Counted from the first letter of the stretch, positions 8,324 to 21,499 are shown. The stretch: 41,816 nt of DNA from Desulfuromonadales bacterium (GCA_030613545.1 JAUWLU010000004.1:1-41816); one strand, 5' to 3'. Notes: a model not told the origin generated them from the letters alone. Made by a program: numbers and translations.

Positions 8324-9709
8324 TCAAGCCCTTTCGGCCCGCTCCCGGCGAGCCCGGGCGATCTCCTGCTGCACTGCCTCGCGGGCGGTGCCGCCGGTGG
8401 CGCGGCGGGCGTTGACCGAGGCGTCCAGGGTCACATAGTCGTAGATATCGGCTTCGATGTGCTCTGAGAAAGAGCGGAATTCCTCGAGGCTCAGTTCGGG
8501 GATGTCCTTGCCTGTCTCGATGCAGTAGCGCACCGTCTTGCCGACGATCTCGTGAGCATCGCGAAAAGGGATGCCCTTGCGCACCACGTAGTCGGCCACG
8601 TCGGTGGCGGTGGAGAAGCCCCGTGCTGCCGCCTGACGCATGTTGTCCGCCTTCACGGTGAGTTGGGCGATCATGTCGGCAAAGACCTTGAGGCTGCCCT
8701 TGACCGTGTCGAGGGTGTCGAACAGCGGCTCCTTGTCCTCCTGCATGTCCTTGTTGTAGGCCAGAGGCAGAGCCTTCATCACCGTCAGCAGGCTCATCAG
8801 GTTGCCGTAGACCCGACCGGTTTTGCCGCGCACCAGTTCCGGCACATCGGGGTTCTTTTTCTGCGGCATGATCGAGCTGCCGGTGCAGAAGGCATCGGAC
8901 AGAGAGATGAAGTCGAAGTCGGCGCTCGACCAGAGGATCAACTCCTCGGACAGGCGGGACAGGTGCATCATCAGGATGGACGAAGCGCCGCAGAATTCCA
9001 GAGCGAAGTCGCGGTCGGAAACCGAATCGAGGCTGTTGCGGGTCACGCCGTCGAAACCGAGCTGCTCGGCAACGAATTCCCGGTCGATGGGAAAGGTGGT
9101 CCCGGCCAGAGCCCCGGCGCCCAGGGGCAGCTGGTTGAGGCGCTTGAACAGATCGGCGAAGCGGCCGGCATCGCGGCGCAGCATCTCGTAATAGGCCAGC
9201 AGATGGTGGGAAAAGAGCACCGGCTGGGCAGTCTGCAAGTGAGTATAGCCAGGCATGATTACCGCCAGGTTGGCTTCTGCCTGGTCGAGCAGCGCCGCCT
9301 GTAGCTTGTCAAGGTAGCCCTGCACCGCCTGCAGCTCGTCCCGCAGGTAGAGGCGTACATCGAGGGCCACCTGGTCGTTACGGGAGCGGGCGGTGTGCAG
9401 TTTGCCGCCTACCGGGCCGATGCGCTCGATGAGCCGCGCCTCGATATTCATATGAATATCTTCCAGGGCCACCGAGAACTCGAAGTCGCCCGCCTCGATA
9501 TCGCCCAGGAGGCCTTCCAGGCCGGCGACGATGGTCTGCGCTTCCTCCTCGGCGATGATATCCTGTTTCGCCAGCATCCGTGCATGGGCGATGGAGCCCT
9601 GAATGTCGTAGCGGTAGAGGCGCTGGTCGAAATCGATGGAGGCGGTGAAGGCCTCGACAAATTCATCGGTGGGTTGGGTGAACCGGCCGGCCCAGGGTTT
9701 TTTGCTCAT
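8324..9709 (-). CDS. argH: Argininosuccinate lyase
   Basis: 461 residues. It splits argininosuccinate into arginine and fumarate, the last arginine step. Fumarase/aspartase superfamily marks: HTARSRNDQ at 105-113, GYTHLQ at 154-159, and the signature loop [12 protein letters not shown] at 277-288, with the catalytic serine region intact. The start is ATG at 9707-9709. It is 349 bp downstream of argG, with an inverted-pair repeat between, and 4 nt upstream of the lipoprotein gene. Confidence 0.97.
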   Translation of the reverse strand: MSKKPWAGRFTQPTDEFVEAFTASIDFDQRLYRYDIQGSIAHARMLAKQDIIAEEEAQTIVAGLEGLLGDIEAGDFEFSVALEDIHMNIEARLIERIGPVGGKLHTARSRNDQVALDVRLYLRDELQAVQGYLDKLQAALLDQAEANLAVIMPGYTHLQTAQPVLFSHHLLAYYEMLRRDAGRFADLFKRLNQLPLGAGALAGTTFPIDREFVAEQLGFDGVTRNSLDSVSDRDFALEFCGASSILMMHLSRLSEELILWSSADFDFISLSDAFCTGSSIMPQKKNPDVPELVRGKTGRVYGNLMSLLTVMKALPLAYNKDMQEDKEPLFDTLDTVKGSLKVFADMIAQLTVKADNMRQAAARGFSTATDVADYVVRKGIPFRDAHEIVGKTVRYCIETGKDIPELSLEEFRSFSEHIEADIYDYVTLDASVNARRATGGTAREAVQQEIARARRERAERA

Positions 9710-9760
9710 TATTGATATGCTCCAGTATAAAAAGAATCCGATGGACCCGTGGCTTTTTGA

Positions 9761-10041
9761 TGTTGGGTATGGTTAAAAGGAAACCCAACAGCATTCACCA
9801 GAGAGAGCCATATTTCACGCGGAGACGCGGAGAGCGCGGAGAAAACCCCAGAAACTCTGTTTACCACCCGTTCGCTTCGCTCACTAGAGAACACAGAGAA
9901 AGCTTATTGGCTTTAAATTCCTCTGAGTCCTCTGTGGCCTCTGTGGTGAAAGCTTTTGATCTTGATGGGACAACAATTTGAGCCGAGTGAATAACCAGGT
10001 ATTTTAAAAGATCACCCCCGCGTCTCCGCGGCTCCGCGTGA
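9761..10041. repeat. Inverted-pair repeat, locus 2 (ACGCGGAG outer, ACAGAG inner)
   Basis: The outer arms 9814-9837 and 10019-10041 pair: TTCACGCGGAGACGCGGAG against its complement. Nested inside, CACAGAG units near 9889-9903 pair with CTCTGTG units at 9930-9953. The left side also holds CCGTTCGCTTCGCTCACT, shared with locus 1. A separate small stem, TGTTGGGT (9761-9768) with ACCCAACA (9783-9790), flanks it. These structures fill the 349-bp argG-argH gap, where I see no gene. Confidence 0.75.
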
Positions 10042-10058
10042 ACCAGAGAAGAGCACCC

Positions 10059-11288
<1,230 letters not shown>

Positions 11289-11353
11289 GGATATCTCCTT
11301 GTATCTTTATATGATTAGTTATTCAGGTGGTTGCCTTGATAATTTATTGTGTG

Positions 11354-11468
11354 TTTTTTACCACGAAGGACACGAAGAGCACGAAGGGGGCCTCTCATAA
11401 AACAATGCCGATCTTAAGCACGCCTATCGCTATTCTACCGGTTTTTCTTCGTGAACTTCGTGGTGAAA
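11354..11468. repeat. Inverted-pair repeat, locus 3 (CACGAAG type)
   Basis: The left arm 11354-11388 carries three 9-nt units (CACGAAGGA, CACGAAGAG, CACGAAGGG) after TTTTTTAC. The right arm 11447-11468 is the complement (CTTCGTGAACTTCGTGGTG). The ~58-bp centre is unrelated. It lies in the gap upstream of argG. Confidence 0.75.
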
Positions 11469-11509
11469 TATGCTCTTTGTAACCACTGCAGCAATGGTCG
11501 TGAACCGGT

Positions 11510-12217
11510 TTAGAGTTTGATCACATAGCTGCCGGCGATCTTGTCGTGCAGCCCCTGTTTGCGTTCATCAAAGGCCACCATCAGATAGCCGATGCCGAGG
11601 ATGATGCCCGAGACGAATTTGCCGATCGTCTCCCGTAGCGCCGCGCCGCCGTAGCCGAGATCGCCGCCGTCCTTGCGTATGACCTTGATGCGCAGGGCCA
11701 TTTTGCCCAGGGTCTGGCCGCAGGAACCGGTGAAGATCACATAGTAGGCCAGGCCGAGCACCGTGGTAAAGAGCCAGATCAGCACCGCCATGGCACCGTC
11801 GCCATTGCCGAGACCGCCGAGCAGGGCGCCGCTGGCGCCGAGGACGACACCGCTGACGACCTGCAGGATAAATACCACCACCGAGTCGAGTAGGGAGGCC
11901 ACCACCCGTAGCCAGAACCCGGCGTATTGCTGCACCACAGCCCCGTCCGGCAGGGCCTGGGCGACCAGGGTCAGACCGCAGTTGCGGCAGCGTTCCGCGA
12001 CCTTCTGACGCAGATTGCAGGCCATGCAGGTGATCAGCACCTCTTCCGGCGGTCTTACCGGGGCGGCGTTCTCAAGGGGCGGCGGGTCGATAGCCGCCGG
12101 TTTGCTGAAGGGAAATGACTGGCCGCAGCTCGGACAATTGACCCGCTGGACGTCGGCAGGAATGGTCTGCTCGTCGATGTCTTTGCTGAACCCGCAGTGC
12201 GGGCAACGGATATCCAT
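11510..12217 (-). CDS. Zinc-ribbon and RDD-domain membrane protein
   Basis: 235 residues. The N-terminus holds two zinc-binding segments: C5/C8 with C28/C31 (an MJ0042-like ribbon), and C64/C67 with C77/C80. From about residue 95 an RDD domain follows: FWLRVVASLLDSVV gives the Arg and Asp marks, then three hydrophobic segments and a basic GQTLGKMALRIKVIRKDGG loop. It is probably an inner-membrane protein with cytoplasmic zinc ribbons. It sits between argF and argG but has no known arginine role. RDD proteins have been linked to small-ion transport in some bacteria; that is family knowledge, not shown here. Confidence 0.85.
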   Translation of the reverse strand: MDIRCPHCGFSKDIDEQTIPADVQRVNCPSCGQSFPFSKPAAIDPPPLENAAPVRPPEEVLITCMACNLRQKVAERCRNCGLTLVAQALPDGAVVQQYAGFWLRVVASLLDSVVVFILQVVSGVVLGASGALLGGLGNGDGAMAVLIWLFTTVLGLAYYVIFTGSCGQTLGKMALRIKVIRKDGGDLGYGGAALRETIGKFVSGIILGIGYLMVAFDERKQGLHDKIAGSYVIKL

Positions 12218-12398
12218 GATCTCTCCCAGGGTTGATCAGTGTCCAGTGTGGTTAGTCTCGTCAATGCATTCTGAGACATTTTTGGTGCTGCCAAGACGTC
12301 GCCAATGCAGGCCTAACCGTGTGTTAAGTCAAGTTGGGGCAACGCTGGCATCCATGAGACGGGCCTGAATCAGCAGGCAGGATTAGCCGCACAGGATA

Positions 12399-13307
12399 CT
12401 AGCCCATCAGGCTGGCCATGATGGCCTTCTGCACATGCAGGCGATTCTCGGCCTCGTCGAAGACCACCGAATGGGGTCCTTCGATGACTTCGTCGGTAAT
12501 CTCCTCGTCGCGGTGAGCCGGCAGGCAGTGTAGTACGATGCACTCGGGATCGGCTACGGCGACCACCTGACTGTTGATCTGAAAACCGGCAAAGGCTTTT
12601 TCCCGCTCCTTCTGTTCCTCCTCCTGGCCCATGCTGGCCCAGACATCGGTGTTGAGGACCTGGGCGCCCCGCGCCGCTGCCAGCGGATCGTTGGTGTAGA
12701 TGACCTTGGCGCCCATCTTTTCGGCGCGGGCCATCACCTGCGGATCGGGCTCGTAGCCGGCCGGGGTAGCGACCCGCAGTTCGAAGCCGAATACCGCCGC
12801 GGCGTTGATCCAGCTGTTGGCCATGTTGTTGCCGTCGCCGATCCAGCAGTAGGTCAGGTCGCGGTAGTTGGTCTTGTGCTCGATGACGGTGAAGAGATCG
12901 GCCATGAGCTGGCAGGGATGGTAGCTGTCGGTCAGGCCGTTGATTACCGGAATGTCCGAGAGTCGGGCCAACTCCTCCACCGCAGCCTGGGAAAAGGTGC
13001 GGATCATGATGCCATCGACGTAGCGGGACATGACCCGGGCGGTATCTTTGATCGGCTCGCCGCGCCCCATCTGGGTGCTGCTGGACGAAAGGAACAGGGC
13101 GTGTCCGCCGAGCTGGTACATGCCGACTTCAAAGGAAACCCGAGTGCGGGTGGAACTCTTTTCGAACAACATGCCCAGGGTCTGGCCCTGCAGCAGGCGA
13201 TGCTCTTCGCCCTTTTTCTGCTTGGCTTTTAACTCGCGAGCCAGGTCAAAGATCCCTTCCAGTTCCTCAAGGGTCCAGTCGGTGAGGCAGAGAAAGTCCT
13301 TTTTCAC
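12399..13307 (-). CDS. argF: Ornithine carbamoyltransferase
   Basis: 302 residues. It makes citrulline from ornithine and carbamoyl phosphate. The carbamoyl-phosphate motif SSTRTR is at 51-56. The ornithine-binding and catalytic loop HCLPAHR is at 260-266 with the expected cysteine. The start is ATG, with a GGAGGACTG ribosome-binding site. It follows argD after 56 nt that hold a possible attenuator stem. Confidence 0.97.
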   Translation of the reverse strand: MKKDFLCLTDWTLEELEGIFDLARELKAKQKKGEEHRLLQGQTLGMLFEKSSTRTRVSFEVGMYQLGGHALFLSSSSTQMGRGEPIKDTARVMSRYVDGIMIRTFSQAAVEELARLSDIPVINGLTDSYHPCQLMADLFTVIEHKTNYRDLTYCWIGDGNNMANSWINAAAVFGFELRVATPAGYEPDPQVMARAEKMGAKVIYTNDPLAAARGAQVLNTDVWASMGQEEEQKEREKAFAGFQINSQVVAVADPECIVLHCLPAHRDEEITDEVIEGPHSVVFDEAENRLHVQKAIMASLMG

Positions 13308-13331
13308 GATCAGTCCTCCTGATAAATAAGG

Positions 13332-13360
13332 GGGCGGAAACAGCGTCTGCCGCCCTTTTT
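13332..13360. terminator. Stem-loop between argD and argF
   Basis: GGGCGG (13332-13337) pairs with CCGCCC (13350-13355), followed by TTTTT on the plus strand. On the minus strand, the direction of the arg genes, the trailing bases are CCTTATTT, so it could be a weak terminator or partial attenuator between argD and argF. The better T run is on the strand with no gene. Confidence 0.4.
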
Positions 13361-13363
13361 AAG

Positions 13364-14557
13364 TCAAATTTCCTGCAGGATGCCGTCCAGAATGGCCAGC
13401 GCTTCGTCGATCTCTTCGCGGGTGACGATCAATGGCGGCAAAAAGCGCAGCACCGTGTCAGCGGTACAATTGATCAATAGACCCTGCTTCAGGGCTCGGG
13501 AGACAATATCGGCGCCCGGAATGGTCAGTTCCATGCCGAGAATCAGACCCTGGCCGCGCACTTCCTTGATAAAGGGGAAGCGGTTCCGCAGTTCTTCCAG
13601 GCGGCTGCGCAGGTAGTCGCCCATGGCGACGCAGTTGTCGAGCACGCCGTCTTCGAGCAGGGTGCGCATGGCGGCCAGGGCGGCATTGCTCATCAGCGGG
13701 TTGCCGCCGAAGGTGGAGCCGTGGGAGCCGGGGCCGAAAGATTCGGCAACTGTTTCCGTGGCGATCATGGCGCCGATGGGCGGACCGCCGGCCAGGGCTT
13801 TGGCCAGGGTCATGATGTCCGGAGCCACGCCGTCCTGCTCATAGGCGAACAGGGTGCCGGTGCGGCCGCAGCCGACCTGAACCTCGTCGAAGACCAGCAA
13901 CAGGTCGTGCTCGTCGCAGATTTCTCGCACCGCGGCCAGATAGCCCGGCGGCGCTACTCGCACGCCCCCTTCGCCCTGGACCGGTTCCAGCATAACGGCG
14001 CAGACGTTGGGACTGATGGCCTTGCGCAGGGCTTCGGCGTCGCCAAAGGGCACATAGTGAAAACCGGGCAACAGGGGATTGAAACCGGCTTTGACTTTGT
14101 CCTGGCCGGTGGCGCTGATGGTGCCGATGGTGCGGCCGTGAAAGGAGGCCAGGGCGGTGATGACCTCGAAGCGGTTGGAACCGAACTTCTCCGCGCTGTA
14201 TTTGCGTACCAGTTTCATCGCCGCTTCATTGGCTTCGGCGCCGCTGTTGCAGAAAAACACCCGGTCGCCGAAAGAATGCTGGCAGAGCAGCTCGGCCAGT
14301 TCGGTCTGGGCGGGAATGTGGTAGAAGTTGGAGCAGTGGATCAGCTGCGCGGCCTGCTGCTGCAGAGCCGCGACCACCTTGGGATGGCAGTGGCCAAGGT
14401 TGTTGACCGCCACCCCGGCGAGAAAGTCGAGGTAGCCCTTGCCATCCACGTCCCACAGCCGGCAGCCCTCGCCGCGCACCGCCACCAGCGGATAGCGGCC
14501 ATAGGTCTTGGCCAGGTGCTTGTCACTCCGGGCGATCCATTGTTCAGAAGCGGTCAT
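13364..14557 (-). CDS. argD: Acetylornithine aminotransferase
   Basis: 397 residues. This class III PLP aminotransferase interconverts N-acetylglutamate semialdehyde and N-acetylornithine; such enzymes often also act as succinyl-DAP transaminases, although here DapL makes that role unnecessary. Motifs: CNSGAEANE at 103-111, LVFDEVQVGCGRTG around 221-234, and Schiff-base Lys253 in TLAKALAGG. The ATG overlaps the argB TGA by one base (TGATG), with GGAGG inside argB, so translation is coupled. Confidence 0.96.
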   Translation of the reverse strand: MTASEQWIARSDKHLAKTYGRYPLVAVRGEGCRLWDVDGKGYLDFLAGVAVNNLGHCHPKVVAALQQQAAQLIHCSNFYHIPAQTELAELLCQHSFGDRVFFCNSGAEANEAAMKLVRKYSAEKFGSNRFEVITALASFHGRTIGTISATGQDKVKAGFNPLLPGFHYVPFGDAEALRKAISPNVCAVMLEPVQGEGGVRVAPPGYLAAVREICDEHDLLLVFDEVQVGCGRTGTLFAYEQDGVAPDIMTLAKALAGGPPIGAMIATETVAESFGPGSHGSTFGGNPLMSNAALAAMRTLLEDGVLDNCVAMGDYLRSRLEELRNRFPFIKEVRGQGLILGMELTIPGADIVSRALKQGLLINCTADTVLRFLPPLIVTREEIDEALAILDGILQEI

Positions 14558-15444
14558 CAGGCAAACCTCCCTACGGCAGTGCCGATCCCTTTATCGGTGA
14601 AAATTTCCAGCAGGCAGGCGTGTTCCACCCGTCCGTCGATGATGTGAGCCTTGTGCACCCCTTCGCTGACGGCGTCGCAGCAGCAGTTGATCTTGGGGAT
14701 CATGCCGCCGCTGATGGTGCCGTCGTTGATCAGGTCGGGGGCGCGGTCGATGTCGATGGTGGAGATCAACTGGCCGCTCTTGTCCTTGACCCCCTCGATA
14801 TCGGTGAGCAGGATAAGCTTCTCAGCCCGCAGGGCGGCGGCGATGCGGCCAGCCACCAGATCGGCGTTGATGTTGTAGGTCTCGCCGTCGAGGCCGACCC
14901 CGACCGGGGCGATGACCGGGATAAAGCCGCTGTTTTCCAGGGCGCTGATGATCTGCGGATTGATCTGCTCGACCTCGCCGACCATGCCGACGTCGATGAT
15001 CTCCGGTGTCAGAGTGTCGGGGTTGAGGGCTTTGACCTCCAGCTTGCGGGCCACGATGAGCCGGCCGTCCTTGCCGCTCAGCCCCACTGCCTTGCCGTCG
15101 TGGCTGTTGATGTTGGCGACGATCTCCTTGTTGACCTTGCCGCCAAGGACCATCTCTACCACATCCATGGTCTCTGCATCGGTCACCCGCATGCCCTGTA
15201 CGAAGCGGGTTTCCTTGCCCATGGCCTTGAGTACCTGGCCGATCTGCGGCCCGCCGCCGTGGACGATGACCGGATTGAGGCCGATGTATTTAAGCAGCAC
15301 GATGTCCTTGGCAAATCCCCGCTTGAGGCGCTCTTCGACCATGGCGTTGCCGCCGTACTTGATGACGATGGTCTTGTTGGCGAAGCGCTTGATATAGGGC
15401 AGCGCCTCCATCAAAACACCCGCTTTTCTGATCAGTTCTTCCAT
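14557..15444 (-). CDS. argB: Acetylglutamate kinase
   Basis: 295 residues. It phosphorylates N-acetylglutamate, the arginine-regulated step in many bacteria. Amino-acid kinase fold marks: Lys29 in [10 protein letters not shown], and HGGGPQI at 62-68 for substrate binding. The N-terminal extension of about 20 residues ([21 protein letters not shown]) resembles the N-helix of hexameric, arginine-inhibited forms, so feedback inhibition is likely. It is the first arg gene here and lies 88 nt downstream of hslU. Confidence 0.96.
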   Translation of the reverse strand: MEELIRKAGVLMEALPYIKRFANKTIVIKYGGNAMVEERLKRGFAKDIVLLKYIGLNPVIVHGGGPQIGQVLKAMGKETRFVQGMRVTDAETMDVVEMVLGGKVNKEIVANINSHDGKAVGLSGKDGRLIVARKLEVKALNPDTLTPEIIDVGMVGEVEQINPQIISALENSGFIPVIAPVGVGLDGETYNINADLVAGRIAAALRAEKLILLTDIEGVKDKSGQLISTIDIDRAPDLINDGTISGGMIPKINCCCDAVSEGVHKAHIIDGRVEHACLLEIFTDKGIGTAVGRFA

Positions 15445-15532
15445 GCTTGGCTTCTTTCCGGTTTATCTTTATATAGGATTTTAAAATAGGTTGCGGACTC
15501 GGCAGTAATGTTCCTTGAGTCCCGGACCTGGA

Positions 15533-16857
<1,325 letters not shown>

Positions 16858-16861
<4 letters not shown>

Positions 16862-17391
16862 GGCAGGCTCTCGGAAGTGATGTGGTCGTTGGTGTAGATG
16901 CAGATGTCGGCGGCTATTTTCAATGCTTCTTCGGCGATCTGCCTGGCTTCGAGCTGTGAGTGGCCCACCAGGGCTTTGGCCGCGGCCTGGGCGAAGGGGC
17001 CACCGGAGCCGATGGCGGCGATGCCGTCGTCCGGCTCGATAACGTCGCCGGCACCGGACAGCACCAGGGTCGTTTCGGCATCGGCGACGATCAGCAGCGC
17101 CTCCAGCTTGCGCAAGATCTGGTCGGTGCGCCAGTCTTTGGCCAGGGCCACCGCCGCCTTGGGCAGATTGCCGCGAAACTCCTGCACCTTGGCCTCGAAC
17201 CTTTCAAACAGGGTGAAGGCGTCGGCGGTGCTGCCGGCAAAGCCGGCCAGAATCCGCTCGTTGTACATGCGGCGGATCTTGCGCGCGGTATGCTTCATGA
17301 CCGTGTTGTTCAGAGTCACCTGACCGTCGCCGGCCATGGCGATCTGGTCGTCTTTACGCACGCAGATGATGGTTGTTCCGCGAATATCCAT
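16858..17391 (-). CDS. hslV: HslV, peptidase subunit of the HslUV protease
   Basis: 177 residues. This threonine peptidase forms the double ring of the HslUV (ClpYQ) complex. The N-terminus is MDIRG followed by [19 protein letters not shown]; removal of the five-residue leader would expose Thr6 as the catalytic residue. Length is normal. It overlaps hslU by 4 nt. No clear heat-shock promoter was recognised upstream. Confidence 0.97.
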
Positions 17392-17630
17392 GGTCTCTTT
17401 TCAGGTTGATGATCATTTTGAAAAAATAGAGGATATTTTAACACATGCCCAGGGCTAAAAAAAGAAAAATGGCAAAGAACTGGGCCTTTGCCAGGGGCGA
17501 TATGAACTGGGCGTGAGCGAAATCAAGTTGTTTTTTTCGAAGGATCCACAAGGTAGGATAGGATCTATTGGTTGCTGCCAAGGAGTTCACTGCCGTTCGC
17601 ATTGTGGGAGGGATATCAAGTAGGCAACAA
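17392..17630. other. Gap upstream of hslV, no gene
   Basis: AT-rich sequence just upstream of hslV (AAAAAATAGAGGATATTTTAAC) may hold its promoter, but no confident -35/-10 pair was found. The rest shows no gene or recognised repeat. Together with the stem and short repeat below, it makes up the 342-bp hslV-cupin gap. Confidence 0.4.
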
Positions 17631-17667
17631 AAGCTGCCGGCAGACCAAAGAAGGGGGCCGGCAGCTT
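17631..17667 (-). terminator. Terminator-like stem downstream of the cupin gene
   Basis: AAGCTGCCGGC (17631-17641) and GCCGGCAGCTT (17657-17667) form an 11-bp perfect stem. On the minus strand it runs into TTTTGTT. It would end the cupin transcript. Confidence 0.65.
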
Positions 17668-17691
17668 AGCGTTTTTCGGAATGGGACGGTT

Positions 17692-17733
17692 ATTTGATGC
17701 TTTCGCAAAAAGCCATGAGATGGCGACGCCATC
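17692..17733 (-). repeat. Internally deleted palindromic repeat, copy E
   Basis: Only the two ends of the 155-bp repeat remain: TTTGATGCTTTCGCAAAAAG, then CCATGAGATGGC joined directly to GACGCCATC. About 110 internal bases are missing. Compare copy F at 38458-38492, deleted in a similar place. Confidence 0.8.
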
Positions 17734-18078
17734 TTATTTGAGGGGCGGGGTAAAGAGAGCCAGCAGTTCAACCGGCTCTTCTCCGACGTTCTTCAGGTTG
17801 TGGGAGACCCCCGCTGGTGCCACCACACAGCATCCGGCGGTGAGCAGGGTCTCTTTGCCGTTCATGGTGCAGAGCGCCTCGCCGCCGAGGATGTAAAACG
17901 TTTCGGCCTGCTGGTCGTGGGTGTGTGTGCGAATCTCGCCGCCGACTTCGATGCGGCCGCGATGGACGGAGAGGGCAGGGTTGAGGGCCGCGGTCACCAC
18001 GTCACGCAAAAAGAAACGGTCGTGCGTCGGATGGGCGTATTCTTCCTGCTCGGCGGTGCGAACGATGGTTCCCTTCAT
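17734..18078 (-). CDS. Small cupin-domain protein
   Basis: 114 residues, one conserved beta-barrel (Cupin_2 type). Metal-binding positions: His52, His54 and Glu59 in GGEIRTHTHDQQAETFYILGGE, and His93 in APAGVSHNLKN. The start is ATG. No partner gene is adjacent: repeat material flanks both sides (17692-17733 and 18144-18626). Small stand-alone cupins include sugar isomerases, dioxygenases and regulators; nothing here decides among them. Confidence 0.85.
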   Translation of the reverse strand: MKGTIVRTAEQEEYAHPTHDRFFLRDVVTAALNPALSVHRGRIEVGGEIRTHTHDQQAETFYILGGEALCTMNGKETLLTAGCCVVAPAGVSHNLKNVGEEPVELLALFTPPLK

Positions 18079-18143
18079 AATTTTCCCCGTCCTTCTTTGT
18101 AATGGTTTTCAGTAGAATCGGTCAAAAAGTACAAACCCTAATG

Positions 18144-18626
18144 TCGCCGGTCCCGGCCGGCAGCCGGATTACTTTCTTTGCTGGCTCCAAAGAAAGTAAT
18201 CAAAGAAAGGGCCTGGCTGTCGCCGGACTTCCGTCGCGGGCGGCGGCGGATCGATCATTCTTTGCTGCGCTATGGGCAGGTTGGCTCTTCGTTGGCGACC
18301 CCCCTGATCCGGCACGGGTTGCCCGGCCGGGAACACCCGCAGCGACGCCAGGGCTTGTGCATGGCTTGTTGCAGGTTTTTAAAGGCTTTTACACCAGTAA
18401 AGCATAGGATCCCGCTGAGCAAGGGAAGCGGAACAGTGGCCTCAGCAACCAACTCTCGCAAGAGAGGGCGCGGCAAAGAATCCGCCGTCGCTGCGGCACG
18501 ATACAACGGTCGTTGCTTCCGCTGCCCTGACGACCTGCTGCCCCACGCAGTGGCAGCCATTTTTTGCCTACTTTTTGTTGGCTCGGACAAAAAGTAGGGC
18601 GTCTGGCGGGACGCGACCCGCCGGTG
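18144..18626 (+). repeat. ~485-bp structured repeat element, copy 2
   Basis: This is the reverse-orientation partner of 2158-2641. Ends: TCGCCGGTCCCGGCC at 18144 and GGGACGCGACCCGCCGG near 18608-18624. Hairpins: GATTACTTTCTTTG (18167-18180) with CAAAGAAAGTAATC (18188-18201), and CCTACTTTTTGT (18567-18578) with ACAAAAAGTAGG (18587-18598), both perfect. It fills most of the 601-bp gap between alaS and the cupin gene. Short open frames within it are not credible genes. Confidence 0.8.
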
Positions 18627-18679
18627 TTGATGTTGATTGGTCAGATTGCAACCGCCAACCTCGCCGGTATCGTCTTTCC

Positions 18680-21331
18680 TTAAGCCGTCTCCAGCGCCTC
18701 GGCAATAATCTCCGGAGCTGCAGCCAAGGCTTCACTGAGCTGCTCCGGCTTACTGCCGCCAGCTTGGGCCAGGTCGGGCCGGCCACCACCGCCGCCGCCG
18801 ACCATGGCGGCCAGCTGTTTGATCAACGTCCCGGCCTGCAGACGTTTGGTCAGGTCTTTGGTGACCGCCACCAGCAACCCGGCCTTGCCGCCATGGGCGC
18901 CGCCGAGAATCAGCACACCCGACTCCATGCGATCGCGAACCTGGTCGGCCAACTCGCGCAGGGCCTTGCCATCGAGGTTGTCGGCCCGACCGCAGACCAG
19001 CTGAATGCCGGCCACGTCGCTGGCCTGCTTGAGCAGATCGCCAGCCTGGTCCGCGTTGAGCTTGCCTTGCAGGGCTTCTACCTCGCGCTCCAGTTCCTTC
19101 TGCCGCTCCAGCAGTTTGCGCAGCCGGGTTTCGAGCTGAGGACGATCGGTTTTGACCAGAGCCGCCAACTGGTCGAGGGTCTGTTCCTGGCCGCGCACCA
19201 GCTCCAGGGCCTTGGCGCCGGTTGCTGCCTCGATGCGCCGCACGCCGGCGGCGATGCCGGTCTCCTGGACGATCTTGAACAGGCCGATATCCCCCGAGGC
19301 GCCGGTGTGCGTACCGCCGCACAGTTCCATGCTGAAGTCGCCGATCCGTACCACCCGCACCGCATCGCCGTAACTTTCGCCGAACAGGGCGGTGGCGCCG
19401 GCGGCGACCGCCTCGTCTGTGGACATCTGCTGAGTGGCGACCCGCAGGTTGTCGCGGATGCGGCGGTTGACCTGCTCCTCGATGCGGATCAACTCGTCGG
19501 CGGTCAGGGCCGAGAAATGAATGAAGTCGAAACGCAGCCGCTCCGGGGTGACCAGGGAACCGGCCTGCTGGACGTGTTCGCCGAGGGTTTCGGCCAGTAC
19601 CTTTTGCAGAATGTGGGTGCTGGTGTGGTTGAGGGCGGTGGCCTGGCGCAGGGCCTGATCCACGGTCAGTTCGGCGCCGGGACCCTTGGCGACGCTGCCC
19701 TCGATGACCTTGCCGACATGCACGGTCAGTTCCGGCAGCGGCTTCTTGGTGTCGCTGATCGTCACCTTGCCGGTGGCGGTGGCGAGTTCGCCCCGGTCGC
19801 CGGTCTGGCCGCCCGATTCGCCGTAGAAGGGGGTGGCGGCGGTGACGATCTCTACTTCACTGCCCTGGTCGGCGCGGCCGACCGGCTGGCCGTCCTGCAG
19901 GATGGCGACGATTTCGCTGCTGCCGGTGAGGCTGTCGTAGCCGGTGAATGCGCTGCGCAGACCCTCCTCGACCAGTTGCCGGTAGATGCCGGCCACCGCT
20001 TCTTCACCGGAGCCCTTCCAGTGCTCGCGGGCCTTGCGGCGCTGCTCTTCCATGGCGCTGTCGAAACCGGCTTCGTCGATGGTGAAGCCTTCACCGGCGA
20101 CGATGTCGGCGGTCAGGTCGATGGGAAAGCCGTAGGTGTCGTAGAGGCGGAAGGCTATCTCGCCGGGAAGGACGGTCTGTTTCTGCTGCTGCAGGCGAGC
20201 GACTTCGTCGGTCAGGATGCGCAGGCCGTTGTCGAGGGTCTGGATGAAGCGTTCCTCTTCGTTCTTGACCACCTTGGCCACGTAGTCGGTGCGCTGGGCC
20301 ATCTCCGGATAGGCCTCGGCCATCGATTCGAGCACGAACACCGCGCTGCGGTAAAGGACCGGCTCCTCGAAGCCGAGCATCTTGGCATGGCGGGCGGCAC
20401 GGCGCATGATGCGCCGCAGCACGTAGCCGCGCCCTTCGTTGCTCGGCAGCACGCCGTCGGCGATGAGAAAGGCGGTGGCCCGGCTGTGGTCGGCGATGAC
20501 CCGCATGGAGACATCCTGCTCCTCGTCGGCGCCGTACTCTTTGCCGGCCAGTTCTTCGATGTAGGCGATGATGCCCCGCAGCAGGTCGCAGTCGTAGTTG
20601 CTCTGTACCCCTTGAACTACGGCGGCGATGCGCTCCAGGCCCATGCCGGTGTCGATGGACGGCTTCGGCAGCGGGCTCAGGGTGCCGTCGGCGCTGCGGT
20701 CGTACTGCATGAAGACCAGGTTCCACAGTTCCAGGTAGCGGTCGCAGTCGCAGCTGCCGATGCCGCAGTCGGGGCCGCAGGTCATTGCTTCGCCCTGGTC
20801 GATGTGAATCTCCGAGCAGGGGCCGCAGGGACCGGTCTCGCCCATGGACCAGAAGTTGTCTTTTTCGCCCATGCGAATGATCCGCTCTTCCGGCAGGCCG
20901 ATCTGGTCGCGCCAGAGGGAAAAGGCCTCCTCGTCGTCGCGGAACACGGTGATCCACAGCTTGTCCACAGGAAGCTTCATCTCAACCGTAAGAAACTCCC
21001 AGGCGTAGCGGATGGCATCTTCTTTGAAATAGTCGCCGAAGGAGAAGTTGCCGAGCATCTCGAAAAAGGTGTGGTGGCGGGCGGTGCGGCCGACATTCTC
21101 CAGGTCGTTGTGTTTGCCGCCGGCCCGCACGCACTTCTGTACCGAGGAGGCTCGCACATAGTCGCGCCTTTCGCGGCCGAGAAAGACGTCCTTGAACTGG
21201 TTCATGCCGGCGTTGATGAACAGCAGGGTCGGATCGTTATGCGGGATCAGCGGCGAGGAAGCGACCAGGGTGTGGTTGCGCTCCTCGAAATAGCGCAAAA
21301 AGCGGCTGCGGATTTCATTGGCTGTGAGCAT
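18680..21331 (-). CDS. alaS: Alanyl-tRNA synthetase
   Basis: 883 residues, full length. It charges tRNA-Ala and clears mischarged Ser or Gly. The N-terminal class II core contains [22 protein letters not shown] (residues 60-81) and the GNFSFGDYF motif. The editing-site zinc ligands are in HTSTH at 569-573 and CGGTH at 671-675. The C-terminal domain has a coiled-coil stretch ([19 protein letters not shown]) and a Gly-rich end ([17 protein letters not shown]). The start is ATG. It follows recX after a gap that holds palindromic repeat copy B. Confidence 0.97.
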   Translation of the reverse strand: MLTANEIRSRFLRYFEERNHTLVASSPLIPHNDPTLLFINAGMNQFKDVFLGRERRDYVRASSVQKCVRAGGKHNDLENVGRTARHHTFFEMLGNFSFGDYFKEDAIRYAWEFLTVEMKLPVDKLWITVFRDDEEAFSLWRDQIGLPEERIIRMGEKDNFWSMGETGPCGPCSEIHIDQGEAMTCGPDCGIGSCDCDRYLELWNLVFMQYDRSADGTLSPLPKPSIDTGMGLERIAAVVQGVQSNYDCDLLRGIIAYIEELAGKEYGADEEQDVSMRVIADHSRATAFLIADGVLPSNEGRGYVLRRIMRRAARHAKMLGFEEPVLYRSAVFVLESMAEAYPEMAQRTDYVAKVVKNEEERFIQTLDNGLRILTDEVARLQQQKQTVLPGEIAFRLYDTYGFPIDLTADIVAGEGFTIDEAGFDSAMEEQRRKAREHWKGSGEEAVAGIYRQLVEEGLRSAFTGYDSLTGSSEIVAILQDGQPVGRADQGSEVEIVTAATPFYGESGGQTGDRGELATATGKVTISDTKKPLPELTVHVGKVIEGSVAKGPGAELTVDQALRQATALNHTSTHILQKVLAETLGEHVQQAGSLVTPERLRFDFIHFSALTADELIRIEEQVNRRIRDNLRVATQQMSTDEAVAAGATALFGESYGDAVRVVRIGDFSMELCGGTHTGASGDIGLFKIVQETGIAAGVRRIEAATGAKALELVRGQEQTLDQLAALVKTDRPQLETRLRKLLERQKELEREVEALQGKLNADQAGDLLKQASDVAGIQLVCGRADNLDGKALRELADQVRDRMESGVLILGGAHGGKAGLLVAVTKDLTKRLQAGTLIKQLAAMVGGGGGGRPDLAQAGGSKPEQLSEALAAAPEIIAEALETA

Positions 21332-21355
21332 GAGCGGTCTCTGTTACCTTTCTTA

Positions 21356-21499
21356 ATGGCGTCGCAAAAAGTCCGCCCTGCGGCGTTGCAGTGGTTTTTC
21401 AGGACTTCGACATACGGTGTATGCCTTCACCCCTGAAAAATCACTACGCCTTGCAGGTCGAAATTTTTGCTTAGCCATCTCATGGCTTTTTGCGAAAGT
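21356..21499 (+). repeat. 155-bp palindromic repeat, copy B
   Basis: A near-complete copy: it starts ATGGCGTCGCAAAAAGTCCG and ends CATGGCTTTTTGCGAAAG. The internal arms GTGGTTTTTCAGG and CCTGAAAAATCAC pair. It lies in the recX-alaS gap, about 25 bp upstream of the alaS start. Confidence 0.85.

Noticed and set aside
18575-21436. A 953-codon open frame on the plus strand opposite alaS
   Set aside because: It is a shadow of alaS in a high-GC gene; low-complexity Gly/Ala/Val-rich translation, no ribosome-binding site, and it runs through repeat sequence at both ends.
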